Origin: Jimgerdemannia flammicorona | Taxonomy: Eukaryota > Mucoromycota > Endogonomycetes > Endogonales > Endogonaceae | Assembly: GCA_003990745.1 (NCBI GenBank) | Contig: RBNI01000204.1 | Location: 1-37,481 of the forward strand | Length of the DNA: 37,481 bases | Direction of reading: 5' to 3' | The notes under the pieces: generated by a model | Seen by the model: the letters and a program-made list of their open reading frames with translations, nothing else | Told to the model about the DNA's origin: nothing | Databases searched by the model: none | Position numbers and translations under genes: made by a program | Shown: in pieces, positions 1 to 10,870 of the stretch | Position numbering within the stretch: position 1 is the first letter of the stretch | Layout: each line of letters begins with the position of its first letter

Positions 1-849
1 TTTTTTTGTTTTATAGACCCAAAGGGAACCTAGACTATATAGGCCAAAACTCCCCCCCACCACCCATCAAGCACTGTCCCCATATTAATCTAGGCTAGCT
101 ATTGTCCAGCAGCTCAACTATGCTAAGTATAGCAGGGCCTATAGTGGTCCATACCTCATTCTGTGCACCATGCTCTTTCTACTACCAGGGAGAACTCAGC
201 CATATGCTAACAACCAAAAGCACATGGCCCTGGAAGCACAAGGTAGCTGCAAACTCCAAAATCAACTTCTTGAGCAATAGTGCCACCACCAGCCCCATCA
301 CACCATCTGCTAGGTCCCTCTTCTATATTGGGAACTCCTGCCCCATCTTACCATCAGCTGTTATATCTCTTTTTTTTCCTGATTCCCTGTTACACTCCCA
401 TCAACAGTCACTCCCCCAGCTACAGCACCTCCAGCCCCTATGCTCACATCCCTTACCTGAGTACTACTCTCCCTCCTGACACTTGCCTTGCCCTTTCCCT
501 CAGCAGCACCAGCCCCAGTACCAGCTGGCCATCTACTCACCTTCACCTTATCAGCAAAGCTAGAGGGGCCAGGCCTTCCCCCAGTCCCACCTGATACTGG
601 TCCTCCTCCAGAGCCTTCTCCACCCTTCAACCCTCCAAAGGCCCCCATCTCCAGTCTATAACCTCATCCCACATTCTGCCAGCTAAATGCCCCAGGTCCA
701 CCTGACCCAGTATGCCTGTCAGAACTCTTGCTCAATGATATTTTTATAGTACCTTTTCTCTGAGTTATGTCAAAAACTGTTGCTTGAAGTTGGTATAATG
801 TGAATTGTATAAGAGAAAGGTGGCAGTCCAATATCTCTATGCAAAGACC
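1..849. other. Left-edge repeat-derived DNA, no intact gene
   Basis: The stretch opens with a T homopolymer and contains no CG dinucleotide that I could find. On the minus strand a 95-codon frame (648-361) is rich in Gly, Ser and Ala and lies downstream of the decayed gag at 850-2750. It could be the low-complexity tail of that gag-like protein, but no zinc knuckle or other signature is visible. Plus-strand frames here are Ser/Pro-rich reflections of the same G-rich strand. I see no reliable gene. Confidence 0.4.
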
Positions 850-2750
850 ACTTTCTGATCAAGGGTCAGTGCAGCTGGAATAGACCAGATTGCTAGGGCA
901 ATTTCAGAGTGAACTTCTTTAAGAAAGGTTGAATCTGCTATTTATTCCTTAAGGCAGTCATCATAGCCAGCCAAGACAATCTGGTGGCAGATTTGGGTAT
1001 AGAATGAGTTGGGATCTTTACTGAGTCTCTGGCAGATAGTATTGAGTTGATCCTTGAGAGCTTTCTTGATCTCTTCAGTATAGTATGTTGTTCTGAGGAA
1101 GGTCTTCATGTTGGCAAGTTTGGCCACACCATTATCAGTAATAGTGGCTATATTGAACCTGTCTCTGGCAGGTCCTCTGAGGCTGATAGACAGAAGAGCC
1201 AATTGTGTATCTACACCAAGGGCTCATATAGAGTGAATTGTTCAAAGTCTTCAATGAAGGTCAGGATTGACTCTTTAGTAGTATATCTATAGAATGTAGA
1301 AAGATATATTTCTATCTTATTTTGAATTCTTGCAGGGGTGACTCTTGTAGTCAGGTAGTTGTTGTGGTGATTGTTCATTTTTCAGCTTGAAAGTGAGAGA
1401 TTCATCTTGAATCACCAGCCAATGGATACCAAGTTGTCACATAGTAGTTGCTGAGTCCTTCAAATATATCAGATTCTCTTCAAGATATATCTCTTAGACT
1501 AACTCAAGTTTGTTATAAGCAAGTTCTTATTGGAGAGCCTTCCAAAGGTCTTATAGTCCTCAAACTTCTTATCTTTAAAGTATCTTGTTATCTTTTAGAT
1601 TTCTTGTAAGGAATTGTGTATATTGTATTGAGAGTAATTGACTTTATTTCAGAAAAAATAAGAGGGGTATTTATACAAAATATAATTCAATAGTTGCTAA
1701 GATATAAAGCTAAATATAAATTCCAATAACTAAAATAAAATGTCAGAATATAGAAAACTACTAAGTTTCAGTGTTGGTACTGATGGTTGCATAGGTTCAG
1801 AATGCTGGTATAATTTTGGTGATATAGGAAAATGGTACTGAAATAATTCAGTATAACCAAGGGACTTTAGAGCAAAATGTTCAGGACTAAAAGAGCTTTA
1901 TCCTCATCTGAGGTCAGGATGTCTTTGAAGGAGATGAGGTCTGTAAATATTTTGTCCATCTCATCATCATTGCATAGGTTATGCATTTTTCATATGTCAT
2001 GTGAGATGACATCATCACTGATGATGTCATCATGTTTGGCAGAGAAATCAGGGGCTCTCCAATCTATGAGGTTCTCTTCCACAAAATAGGGAATAAATGT
2101 GGGGTCTTAGAGAGATCTAACCTGGATGCTTGGGCCTTAGAATACTGAGATCAATCCTTGTAGAAATTAGTCTGAGTTGTCCTGGAGAATGAGATGCCAG
2201 AAGTCTTCTACTTCATCACTATTGAGGGTGATAGTGGACTGGGCTTCTGTAGCTACCCTGGCTTCTAGTGCATTGATATGGCAGGCTGATAGGTCTCTGA
2301 AGTCTGAGACTCTAATATACTCCAAGTTGGGGATTGGTCATAGTACATGCCTGAAGATCTGATGAATCTTCTTAGCTGTCCTTGCTTTATATATATCTAT
2401 GGGAGTGGTATCTTGTAACTCTTGGGGGCTGGCCTGTGGGAACTCCCAGCAGAGAAGGTTTCCTATTTTGTACTTCTGCCATATTTGAAGATATTCAGTA
2501 TTAATAGTGATCCTTGTTTCCATTTTATGGCAGTAGAGGATATAATGATAAGGGTCACCAGTACTCAGGTTAATACTAGGAGTCCTTCTTATACAGATCC
2601 TCATAACTCTTCTAATATCTTGAAACATCCTTTCTTCAATTGAGGTACCTTGGTGGTTCCTTGATCTTAAGGTTTGGCAATCAGCAGGCATTTTGTATGT
2701 GATAAGTCTTTGAGCTATTTTGGGATTAGTGGGTCTTATTGGTTGCTACT
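850..2750 (-). pseudogene. Decayed Ty3/gypsy gag-like gene
   Basis: Minus-strand frames at 2691-2338 and 1202-942 and the stop-interrupted sequence after them read as a retrotransposon Gag capsid region. The segment ending near 860 reads VHSEIALAIW followed by KVVFAQRYW. The plus-strand gag of gypsy-2 near 8.8 kb has the matching VYSEIALAIC and KVIYAQ, so the two belong to related Ty3-type families. The interior is broken by frameshifts and stops and has no CpG, so it is long dead. No protease or reverse transcriptase follows it downstream (towards position 1); the rest of the element is either outside the window or lost. Assignment as gag rests on the similarity to gypsy-2. Confidence 0.5.
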
Positions 2751-4111
2751 ACTGCAGTTCCTTGATTCTTCTTTTATATTCCTCAAGATACTCATACTGT
2801 AGTCACAATGACTCATAATTGGTCATCATTGCTCATCTTATAGTTTGGGTGATCATGTCATATGATCTTCTTGTGCTCTGATCTGGTGGCTTGCAAGAAA
2901 AGACTGTCTCTTGTACTAATGTCATCATTCTGAGATCACTGTTACAACAGAAAGGAGATTTATCTTCTTCAAGTCAATCACTTGAAGAAAAATATACCAA
3001 TATATTGACAACTAGTCAAACTCCTCAAGAATCTCATCTTAGTACTAAGAGAGTAGATTATCTTTAAAATCTTACACTACTAGACCCCAGGAATCTCTTT
3101 AAACTAAATGAAACTCTTAGAAATCTTAATATAGAAGGATATATATTCTCTAATAAGATGAACTCTATATATTTTTAAACAATCAAATAGAGTTAGAAAA
3201 TTCTCATTCTACTAAAAGAAACTGACATAGGTCCTAGTGTCCTATCTCAATTAATCATATAGAGAAATCTATAAATTGGATTCATAAAAGGTCTCAGAAG
3301 AAAGAAAAGACCCCTCTGTAATCTAGGAGAAAGTGAAGCCTTCTATTAATATTGAAGAAGAACTGATACCTTAGCAATAGTAGTAACTAGTAGAACTCCT
3401 TTATAAATATTAAATATCTTTATTATAGACTATAGTAACCTTCCATACAATCCATTATACTATTATAATATAAATATAGAAAATACAACATCTATTTGAC
3501 AGAAGCCTTATAGAATACCCCACTATTTAAAAATATTTAAAAAAGAACATATTTAGAAACTCTTAAAAATAGAGTCATTCAATTCTCTACTAGTCTCTAG
3601 GCCAGCCCTATACTTATTATACTAAAGAAAAGAGGCTAGAGAATCTGTATAGAATACAGGAAGCTCAACTCAGTGATAGAAAAAGATGTCTACCTTTTGC
3701 CTAGAAATGATGACCTCTTAGACCAATTACAGAATATCTGATACTTCAGCAGTATGGATCTTTTTACAGAATTCTATGAGATCTTCATAGTGTAATGTGC
3801 CTGGCTCAATGGAGCTAAATTACAAGATTGGAAGTTGATGTAGTTTGGCTTGAGCCCCCAGTTACTTTGTCAAAAGTAACAAAATGTTCTAAGATTCCTT
3901 GTTGGTGCTTAGCAGTATAATAATCAAAGCTGGATATCTATGAACAATTTCCTTATTGGGACAGGTTCTTGGGTGTTGTGGTGATTTGTATGTCTTTTCT
4001 TCTTGGGTCAACTGGGAATTGGTAGAATTTCGTGTGTAGTGCGAGCAGTTGCCAAAAGTATGCGATTTCTGGTGTGACGATCTTGTGTAGCATGGCGATC
4101 TCCTTATGCGT

Positions 4112-4190
4112 GACAGTCTGGCAATTTGGCAGTTTCTTTCTTGGGTGACGATCTGGCAATTTAGCGGTTTTCCTTCTTGGGTGACGGGCG
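4112..4190 (+). repeat. 35-36 bp imperfect tandem repeat in LTR1
   Basis: Units start at 4112, 4147 and 4183 and share GACRRTCTGGCAATTTRGCR followed by a TTCTTGGGT end. The TTCTTGGGT tail also occurs at about 3967 and 4000, so the array may once have been longer. Confidence 0.6.
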
Positions 4191-4740
4191 ATCTCTGTGT
4201 AGCATGACAATCTCCAAAAGCATACGATTTCTGGCAGATAATTCGATTTGGCGCGGATTCACTGGGAATGGAGGATGGCGTGGATTCTTAGATTCTTGGC
4301 AAAGCTACATCAAAGACTGGCTTCATTTGCGCGAATAGATCACTGCGAAGTTGCGTCAAGAGACTGGCGGCGAGCTCTCTGGGAATGCGGTGAATAACTT
4401 GAAAACGGCGGACTTCTTGAAAATGGCAGCTTATTCTTTAGGCAGCGGATTACTTAAATGGCGGCGAAGTTCTTCAGGCTTATCTGGCAAGTGAACCAAA
4501 AATGTAACAAACTTTTCGTTGTATCAGAAAGTGGACTGGAGTGGAAAGGAATGCTTTGCTCACAATCTCCTAGCAGTGGCTGTAGAGTTCCTCTTGAAGT
4601 GTGGTAGGCAAACTTGACTTTTGCTTTGGATTCAATTCGGACTGAGGTTTATTCCCTCTTGTCTCTGGGGTATTTTATACAGTTGTGGTTGCTATCTGGT
4701 TGATATGTGGCTAACTATAGATTTGCTACTTATGGCAAGT

Positions 4741-4796
4741 TGTGCAGGTCCAGCACAAGTGTGTAGGTCTGGCACAGGTGTGCAGGTCCTGTACAG
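4741..4796 (+). repeat. 19-bp tandem repeat, three units, in LTR1
   Basis: Units at 4741-4759, 4760-4778 and 4779-4796 share TGTGYAGGTCYRGCACARG with a few substitutions. Confidence 0.6.
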
Positions 4797-5735
4797 ATAT
4801 ACCTTATCTGGTAGTCTGGCTATTTATACAGTTTTCCACAGTAATGGTTGCTGTGTCTGGTTACTATGTTATATATTCACATCATCTGAGTTATAATTTG
4901 AGTGGTATGTTTTGATATTTCACAATAGACTCTAAAGACATTCAGAAGACAGCCTTTCTCACTCACAAAAAACTGTTTGAATAACTTAAATTTACTTTGG
5001 ACTTTGCAATATACCCCCAATCTTCTAGAGGATGATGAATTCAGTCTAAGCTTTATTAATCTACAATTGTCCAATCATCTATATAGACAACTCTAATATT
5101 TATTCAGTCAATATTGAGGAATATTTATAATATCTAGAAGAGTTCTTCTAACTCATCTAAAAGAACCACCTGAGACTCAATACTAAGAAGTACTACTTTG
5201 AGAAATAGAAACTTGAATTTCTTAGATTCATTGTTTCTAAAGAAGGAATCCATACAGATTCAAAGAAAACCAAGAAGATCAACAACTGTTAAGTATCTAG
5301 AACTCTAAAGAAAATACTATTATTTCTAAATCTAGTATCTTACTATAGAAGATTTATCAAAAATTCCACCAAAATTACTATACTAATTTAAACTCTTCTT
5401 AAGAAAAAAGTACTATATAAATGAAAGGAATCATAAAAACTAGCCTTCAGAGAACTCAAGTACGGTATAACTATAGTATAAGTCTTTATATGATCTAATA
5501 TACAGAAGCCATTTATCTTATAGATAGATACTTCTAAAGATGGTCTTAGAGCAGTCTTAGCCCAAGAAAGATCTGATCAGTAGTACTAAATTAGAATATC
5601 TTACAGTCATATAGGTAGTTACTCTGTTTAAGTACTACATACCTTATCAGAAAAAAATTCACTCTAATAACTGACCATACTACTCTCAAATAGTAATTTA
5701 ACTTTAAGAAACTCACTGAAATTCTTATCTACTAG

Positions 5736-6107
5736 TAGTACTCCCAAATGAATCAAATTAATTCAAATTGAATCAAATTGAGTATTATTGAATAAAATTG
5801 AGGACTGATTCAATTTGATCAAATCAAATTGAGGTCTGATTTGGTTTGAAATATATATTCCAAATTAAAAATATAATAACTCAATAGAAATATATCCAAA
5901 TTTAATATTTTTTATTATACTAGATTCTCTATTATGAGGTATATTTAACAAGCTAAATTATATTAAATTTAAATATATTTGATCAAGTTATTGAATTTTG
6001 AAAAATTAGGTTCAAATTGGACTTTAAATTGAATTAAGTCTCAATTTAAATTGAATCATATTAAATTGAAAGAAAATTTTATTCAATTTAATTCATTCTA
6101 AGCACTA
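5736..6107 (+). mobile_element. Non-autonomous hAT-type MITE, 372 bp
   Basis: The left end reads TAGTACTCCCAAATGAATCA. The right end, reversed, reads TAGTGCTTAGAATGAATTAA, a clear terminal inverted repeat. The flanking octamers TCTACTAG (5728-5735) and CTTGCTGG (6108-6115) differ only by transitions. Removing the element with one octamer restores an RNase H frame reading FKKLTEIL directly into TCWILILQNYKINIIYKA. The interior is AT-rich with repeated CAAATTGAATC-like words and no coding capacity. The ends match those of the large hAT at 14175-20325 (TAGTRCTCTRAATG), so that family's transposase probably mobilised it. Confidence 0.8.
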
Positions 6108-7300
6108 CTTGCTGGATTCTAATTCTACAGAATTATAAAATCAATATTATCTACAAAGCAGAGTAAGTCCAAAATAATATTAATATACTTTTTTACTAAC
6201 CTTAATGAACCAGAAGAAAGGTTTATCCAGGAATCACACTTTAAGGAAGTTTCTATAACTACTAAAGTATATGAAGACCTCATCTAATAAAAATATCAGA
6301 AATCTCACCAATATAGAAGAAAAGCTATAAATAATATACCAATACTGCTCTAACCTCAGAATATAAGTCAGAGACATACTTAAGAAATATAATATCTGTC
6401 AGAAGTACTAAGAAAAGAAGAACTATTAAGTACTACTACAATTAATCATACTATTAGTTCACATCTTCCAAAGGTGGAGAGTAAATATTATTAGATCTTT
6501 ACTAGTTATACTAAGAAGAAATAAATATATCAAATATCTAACCAAATGACCTAAAGTTTTTCCAATAGAAATCACTAATACCTTAACCATTATTGGCCTT
6601 CTCTATAGTCTCATACTTAGATATAGACTCTCAGAAAAACTTATCTCTGACTGAGGCACAGATTTATCAATAATATAATTATAAATTTCACTTAAATTTA
6701 CAAGATCAACTTAAAATAGACTATATTATACCACCCTCAAATCAATAGTTTAATAGAATAAATGAATCAGATTATCAAGAAAGAACTTGTCTACATTAAT
6801 ACAACTAACTGAGATCTCTGTATATCTGAGATTCTATGAGAAATTCTAAATAATCCTATCATCACTATTAAACAAAAGTTATTAAAGATGATATTTGTTA
6901 AAAAAAAAACCAAAACTACTACTGACTATAAGAATTTTGAAGATCTTCTCAAAAAGACAAAACAATTTTATAATTAAGTCTGAGCTTAGATAAAAAAGGC
7001 AAAAGAAGTACTCTGATCAGAACAGAAAGATCAGTAGATTAAGATTGGTAATTAATTCCTTATTTTGAGAAGTATAATTAAAGTCAACTTTACTATTAAA
7101 TTGGAGTACAAATAGAAAGAATCTTATTTTATAACAATATCAGAGAAACTAGTATATATATAGAGAGTATAGATAGATGAACTCTGAGGATACTAGTATA
7201 TATAAACTATCTCTAAATATATCTTTCCTCAATATGATGAACCAGAGAATTCACCAGTACCTCTAGACCTTTATCTTTAGCTCTCTCTAAGCTCTTCTAA
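6108..7300 (+). pseudogene. Gypsy-1 RNase H tail and integrase remnant
   Basis: After the MITE the frame reads WILILQNYKINIIYKAE, the usual RNase H-to-connection sequence. Further on come LTKxPKVFPIEITN and EKLISDxGTDLS (around the second catalytic Asp of the DDE integrase core), then YHPQINSLIE (near 6740-6770), equivalent to the YHPQTNG motif close to the catalytic Glu. Frequent TAG, TAA and TGA codons and frameshifts show it is dead. The 7300-7695 stretch continues as barely readable, possibly post-integrase, sequence up to the LTR1 insertion. Confidence 0.7.
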
Positions 7301-7695
7301 TCTCACTAATATAGTTTAGAAAAACTCAAGAAACTTGTATCCAATAGGTCCAAATATATTAAGAAAACTTTATTATTATATAATTATAAGGATCTCTACT
7401 GGTCTGATCTGAAGAAATACTTTATAGCAGATAGACTATATATAATATATAAGAGAAACCCTTCAGCTCTCATTTGGCCCAATTCAACCTAACTAATATC
7501 TAATAAATAAATACAGCCTCTTATTAGTTAATTATCAATAGTATTAAAGTATTATTTTCTAAGAAAGAAAAGAAACTTCTTGAATAGAGTAATCCAGATA
7601 TAGAAGGTAATAATAGTATAGATATAGATGCTGAAAAGATCTATAAATATTGAAATAATAACTAAAGAAAAGTCTGAGGACAAACAATTCTTTAG

Positions 7696-7976
7696 TAGAA
7701 GCTAATATATATAATACATAAATATTATAGCATAGCTAGATAATATATAAACCAAATAGTTAGTTTAGGTATCTAGCATAGTTACTCCCTTATACTACAT
7801 ACTATATAAATAATCTGATATACTAAATTAAGATAAAAATTATTTCTATCTGAAAATGCATTCTTATCTGAGAATACTATTTCTATCTGAAAACACTATT
7901 CTATATAAGAACAGTAGATCATACTTTTATAAACTAGTCTTATTGTATAATCTATAATTATCTAGAAAGTAATTAG
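7696..7976 (-). repeat. LTR1b, 3' part (minus orientation), split by gypsy-2
   Basis: Reversed, this stretch aligns by eye to the last part of the solo LTR at 3791-4924, for example the TATTTATANAGT region. Together with 20651-21517 it gives 1148 bp, close to the 1134 bp of the intact solo copy. The left limit was set by that length and by a possible TSD, TTAG at 7692-7695 against CTAG at 21518-21521. It is AT-rich and very decayed, so the exact left end may be off by some tens of bases. Confidence 0.5.
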
Positions 7977-8414
7977 TGTGACAGTTGATCTGAATTAGGA
8001 ACATGAATCAGGAGAATAGATATTTGATCACAGTACTTAAATCCAATTTCCAAATATGGTATAATCTTACAAATAGTAGTCATTTCACAAATGTAGAAAC
8101 TTTACAAACATAGAGATTTTACAGATATAGAGAATCTATACTTATAATAAATAACTTATAGGAAATATAGTCATAACTTAGTTATCTTATAGTTAGTAAA
8201 CTTATATAAATTTCCTAGTATCTAGAGTGAATAAACCTCAGATCAAAATAGTTCAAAGCAAAGAGAGAGCAAAGGAACTAGTAAGTCTGTGGGCAGATAT
8301 ACTTTGAACTTACTCACCCCTACATCCCAAGGACTCTGCAGAGTCAAAGAAGATGAAGTTTTCAAGATATAGAAATCTGACATACTTATACAGTTATGCA
8401 TCTGCTCCATTACA
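7977..8414 (+). repeat. Gypsy-2 5' LTR, 438 bp
   Basis: It starts TGTGACAG and ends TTACA. The first part matches 14018-14174 (GATCTGAATTAGGAACATGA against GATCTAAATTAAGAACATGA). The second part matches 20326-20650 (for example TTCAAAGCAAAGAGARAGYA and CACCCCTAYATCCCAARGAC). A short internal series of ACARATATAGA-like words explains small length differences between copies. No convincing tRNA primer-binding site can be read in the decayed sequence after 8414. Confidence 0.8.
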
Positions 8415-8528
8415 ACTTAGTACCCATTAGCTTATAATTTAAGATAAATTTCTCACTTTTAAGCTGAACAATAAACAATTGCTACCACCCAAACAACCAT
8501 ATAAATCAAATCAAGACATTCTGATAAG

Positions 8529-9700
8529 ATGGATATAAGATTGCTAGAATTCTACAAATATATCTCAGATGAATCAATCATCACATTTATTGATAACTTT
8601 GAGCAGTATACTACTATAATGACTCTGACAGCAAGACAGTAAGTAGACCTCATGCCTTTCAGTCTCTGAGAACCAGAAAGAGCAGCATTTATAGCTACAA
8701 CTCATATAGAAAATAATGACAATACTATACTATTAGCACAGAAGGCCTGGCTCCAAACCACTTACAATATAGATGAGTTCAAGTAACTGAGATAATCTTT
8801 ATGAAAGAAGTCTACTCAGAGATAGCCCTGGCTATCTGCTTATCACCAGTAGTCCTGGATCTAGTATAAAAGGTTATCTATGCTCAGTGATATTAGATAG
8901 CCAGACACCTACAAGATTACACAATAGAAAGAGTTACTGGAGTTAGAATTAAAGTACAGTATAATCTCTATCACAGTGATCAATCAAAACTTACCTTAGC
9001 CAAGAGCTACTGAGCAGCAGAGAAATGGTGGTCCAACAGAGGAACTTGATAAGAAGTTTGCCAAAATGACAGTCCACCTAGAAGATAAAGTAAAGGAAAT
9101 TAGAGAAAGAGACTGCTGCCCAGTTCAGAAGTTTGCCACTACCTCAGATAAGAAGAGAGATACCTGCTATACTTTTGAAGAAGGTCACTACTTATATGAA
9201 TATATGAGTGAAATAAAATACAAGGCCCAGTCAAGCAATACTACTTAAAATAAAGAATAGGTCAATACTATCACCTTTGAGGATATTGGGAAATTAGATA
9301 AAGAAGAATAGAAAACCTATCCTACTGAGACTGTCAAGAAAGATGTTCACAAGCAACTCTATAAGAGACCACTAGGAAGACCCAAGAAGAACCCTGTGGA
9401 AAAACAGATAAAAACTGCTAGAGAAAGCCAAGGTGAAGAAATAGATCAAGATATGAAGCTGGAACAGGTTATTTAAGATACCATTCAAGAAACTATCCCA
9501 GATAGTGAAGGAGAAAAGAAGAAGAAGCTTTGTAAGACCAAGGCTTTCAAGTATGATATCTTCAAAGACCTCAGTCAATAAAAGGTCAATGCAACCTTTG
9601 ACCAGTTGGCAAAAATACCCACATTTAGACAGTAAATGAGTGATGGACTTACTGAGATAACTAAGAAATAAGAATAGAAGCTTACCTGAGGATCTTATTA
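8529..9700 (+). pseudogene. Gypsy-2 gag
   Basis: An ATG at 8529 opens MDIRLLEFYKYISDESIITF and continues as a Ty3-type capsid with several in-frame TAG codons at likely Gln positions. A short open part is at 9066-9248. Near 9165-9205 the protein reads CYTFEEGHYLYEY, which fits a CCHC zinc knuckle in which the second and last Cys have changed to Phe and Tyr. A Lys/Glu-rich linker follows (about 9300-9570). The region VYSEIALAIC resembles the minus-strand gag at 850-2750. Gag would package the RNA in the cytoplasmic particle; this copy cannot. Confidence 0.7.
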
Positions 9701-9799
9701 AACAAAAAAGTTTTCCATTTGGAGATTACTAACTAATTTTTTAATGTGATACCAATAATGTTCAAGAAGACTCTAGAGAAGAGAGTGAAGATAATCACA

Positions 9800-10150
9800 A
9801 GATATTTGCCTATACAACCTGTCAAATCAAAGATATAATCTTTGAGGCCATTATTGATACTAGAGTAGGAGGATATCTCCTCAGCAAGAAAGTGGCAGAC
9901 TGTCTAGGTTGAGAGATTGAAGAAGCAACCAAATTGGTATTCATTATAGTAGATGGTATAAGAGCTATACCTCTGGGAAAAATCTGAGATATTCCCATCA
10001 AGTTTGGAGGGGCAACCATCTCAGTAGATATGATCATAACCAATACTACTAACTATGATATCCCCATTAACAACCAGTGGCTTCATAAAGCCAGAGCAAT
10101 AATTGACCTCAATGCCTAAAAGATGCAGATCATTTACTGAGATCAGAAGA
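9800..10150 (+). pseudogene. Gypsy-2 aspartic protease (retropepsin)
   Basis: The frame near 9836 reads IFEAIIDTRVGGYLLSKKVA. IIDT followed by RV stands where retropepsins have the catalytic D-T/S-G-A. Downstream come a flap-like VDGIRAIPLGK, then VDMIITNTTNYDIPINNQWL and ARAIIDLNA, the usual C-terminal half of Ty3-type proteases with the I-x-N/G-x-x-WL element. The Gly after Asp-Thr is replaced by Arg (GGA/AGA-type transition), which should abolish activity. It sits directly upstream of the dUTPase region. Confidence 0.7.
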
Positions 10151-10537
10151 TGCAAATTTCAATCAATGTCAACAAAGGAGTACTATCTGAAATAGAGGAA
10201 GAAGAAAGTGAGCAAAAAGAAGCCTACATAATAACTACTCAAAAAAAGAAGAAGAAAGTTAGATAGGTGAGTGAAGAAGAATAGTACAAAAAGATCATTG
10301 AAGGATATATATCACAAGGAGTCTGCCCTCATGGAATCAAGATGTACTATATGAAATATATTGATAATTACTACTAATATATCAGCAGAATTAAGAATAT
10401 CTACCATGAAAGAAGACAGAAGGTCCTTGAGAAATAGATAAGGTAAGAAAAGGAGAAGAAAGAGGATGACAAACCACTAGTCATCCTAGAAGACAGCAAC
10501 AATAAAGAAGAAATCAATCACAATTCAGAAAATCCAT

Positions 10538-10870
10538 CCTGATATAGTTCTACCAGAATATAAGTCAGAGAATGCAGCTGGAATAGATATTACCACAGTA
10601 GAGGAAACTGTACTATAGTCCAGACAATTACCCTGCTTGCAACCCATCTGGAGATAACCATTCTAAAGGACCATGTTAGGATTCTCAAGACAAGAAGTAG
10701 CCTGATCAAGAGTGTGATTACTATTGAAGGAGGAGTCATCAATTCAGACTATATTAGAGAAGTACTACTCATTACTAAGAACTACAACTCCACAATTCCA
10801 TTTCTAATCAAGAAGAAAGACTGATTAGTATAAATGTTAATCTTCTCAGTTCTTTAGCCAAAGATCATAG
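10538..10870 (+). pseudogene. Gypsy-2 dUTPase domain between protease and reverse transcriptase
   Basis: dUTPase hydrolyses dUTP to dUMP and so limits uracil incorporation during DNA synthesis. The conserved motifs of the trimeric family can be read in order. Motif 1 is LPEYKSENAAGIDITT (about 10550-10595). Motif 2 is TRSSL (about 10693-10707). Motif 3 is GGVINSDYIREV (about 10731-10766), including the Asp-Tyr that normally binds deoxyuridine. Motif 4 is KKKDxLVxMLIF, corresponding to K-G-D-R-x-x-Q. One frameshift lies between motifs 1 and 2, and stops occur in motif 4. The Asn in GVIN, where Asp is usual, also fits decay. As I recall, dUTPase-bearing Ty3/gypsy elements have been reported from a basidiomycete (Phanerochaete); the arrangement is uncommon. 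Confidence 0.75.

Larger units (their letters stand above)
3791..4924 (+). repeat. Solo LTR (family LTR1), 1134 bp, TSD ATAG
   Basis: The unit begins TGTAATG and ends CACA, giving TGT...ACA ends. It is flanked by ATAG at 3787-3790 and 4925-4928. Removing it with one ATAG rejoins reverse transcriptase codons in frame (EIFI to DSKDIQKTAF). A second, more decayed copy in minus orientation (7696-7976 and 20651-21517) shares the start, the central part and the end, so this is an LTR rather than a random insert. Internal short tandem repeats occur at 4112-4190 and 4741-4796. It carries many CG dinucleotides at about 4031-4520, unlike the surrounding element. No internal coding region remains, as expected after LTR-LTR recombination. 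Confidence 0.75.
3470..5735 (+). pseudogene. Gypsy-1 reverse transcriptase and RNase H, two pieces
   Basis: Piece one (about 3470-3790) reads QKPYRIP, then SRPALLI, then IEYRKLN, KDVYLLPRNDDLLDQL and YFSSMDLFTEFYEI. These correspond to fingers-palm motifs of Ty3/gypsy reverse transcriptase. The protein resumes at 4929 after the solo LTR with KDIQKTAF, GLCNIPPIF, IYIDNS (the YxDD region), FLRFIVSKEGI and YYRRFIKN, then RNase H (IDTSKDGLRAVLAQE and TDHTTLK), up to the MITE at 5736. Stops and frameshifts are frequent; many stops are TAG where Gln would be expected. This is non-functional. The identification is firm because the motifs occur in the right order and spacing. Confidence 0.8.
2960..7695 (+). 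mobile_element. Gypsy-1: ancient Ty3/gypsy element, pol remnant split by insertions
   Basis: Plus-strand pol remnant in the order reverse transcriptase, RNase H, integrase, which is the Ty3/gypsy order. It is interrupted by a solo LTR at 3791-4924 and a hAT-type MITE at 5736-6107, and is cut off at its 3' side by another solo LTR starting about 7696. Removing each insertion together with one TSD copy restores the local pol reading frame. The left limit is uncertain: the 2960-3460 stretch is too decayed to read, no gag is seen, and the neighbour at 850-2750 lies in the opposite orientation. CpG is almost absent, making this the oldest layer of the nest. Confidence 0.75.

Noticed and set aside
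102..648. Ser/Pro-rich plus-strand frames and the Gly-rich minus-strand frame as genes
   Set aside because: Low-complexity translations of a strand-biased G/C-skewed stretch, with no start context, domain or splice structure.
7300..7690. Chromodomain at the end of gypsy-1 integrase
   Set aside because: The stretch is too decayed; I could not read the aromatic cage pattern with any confidence.
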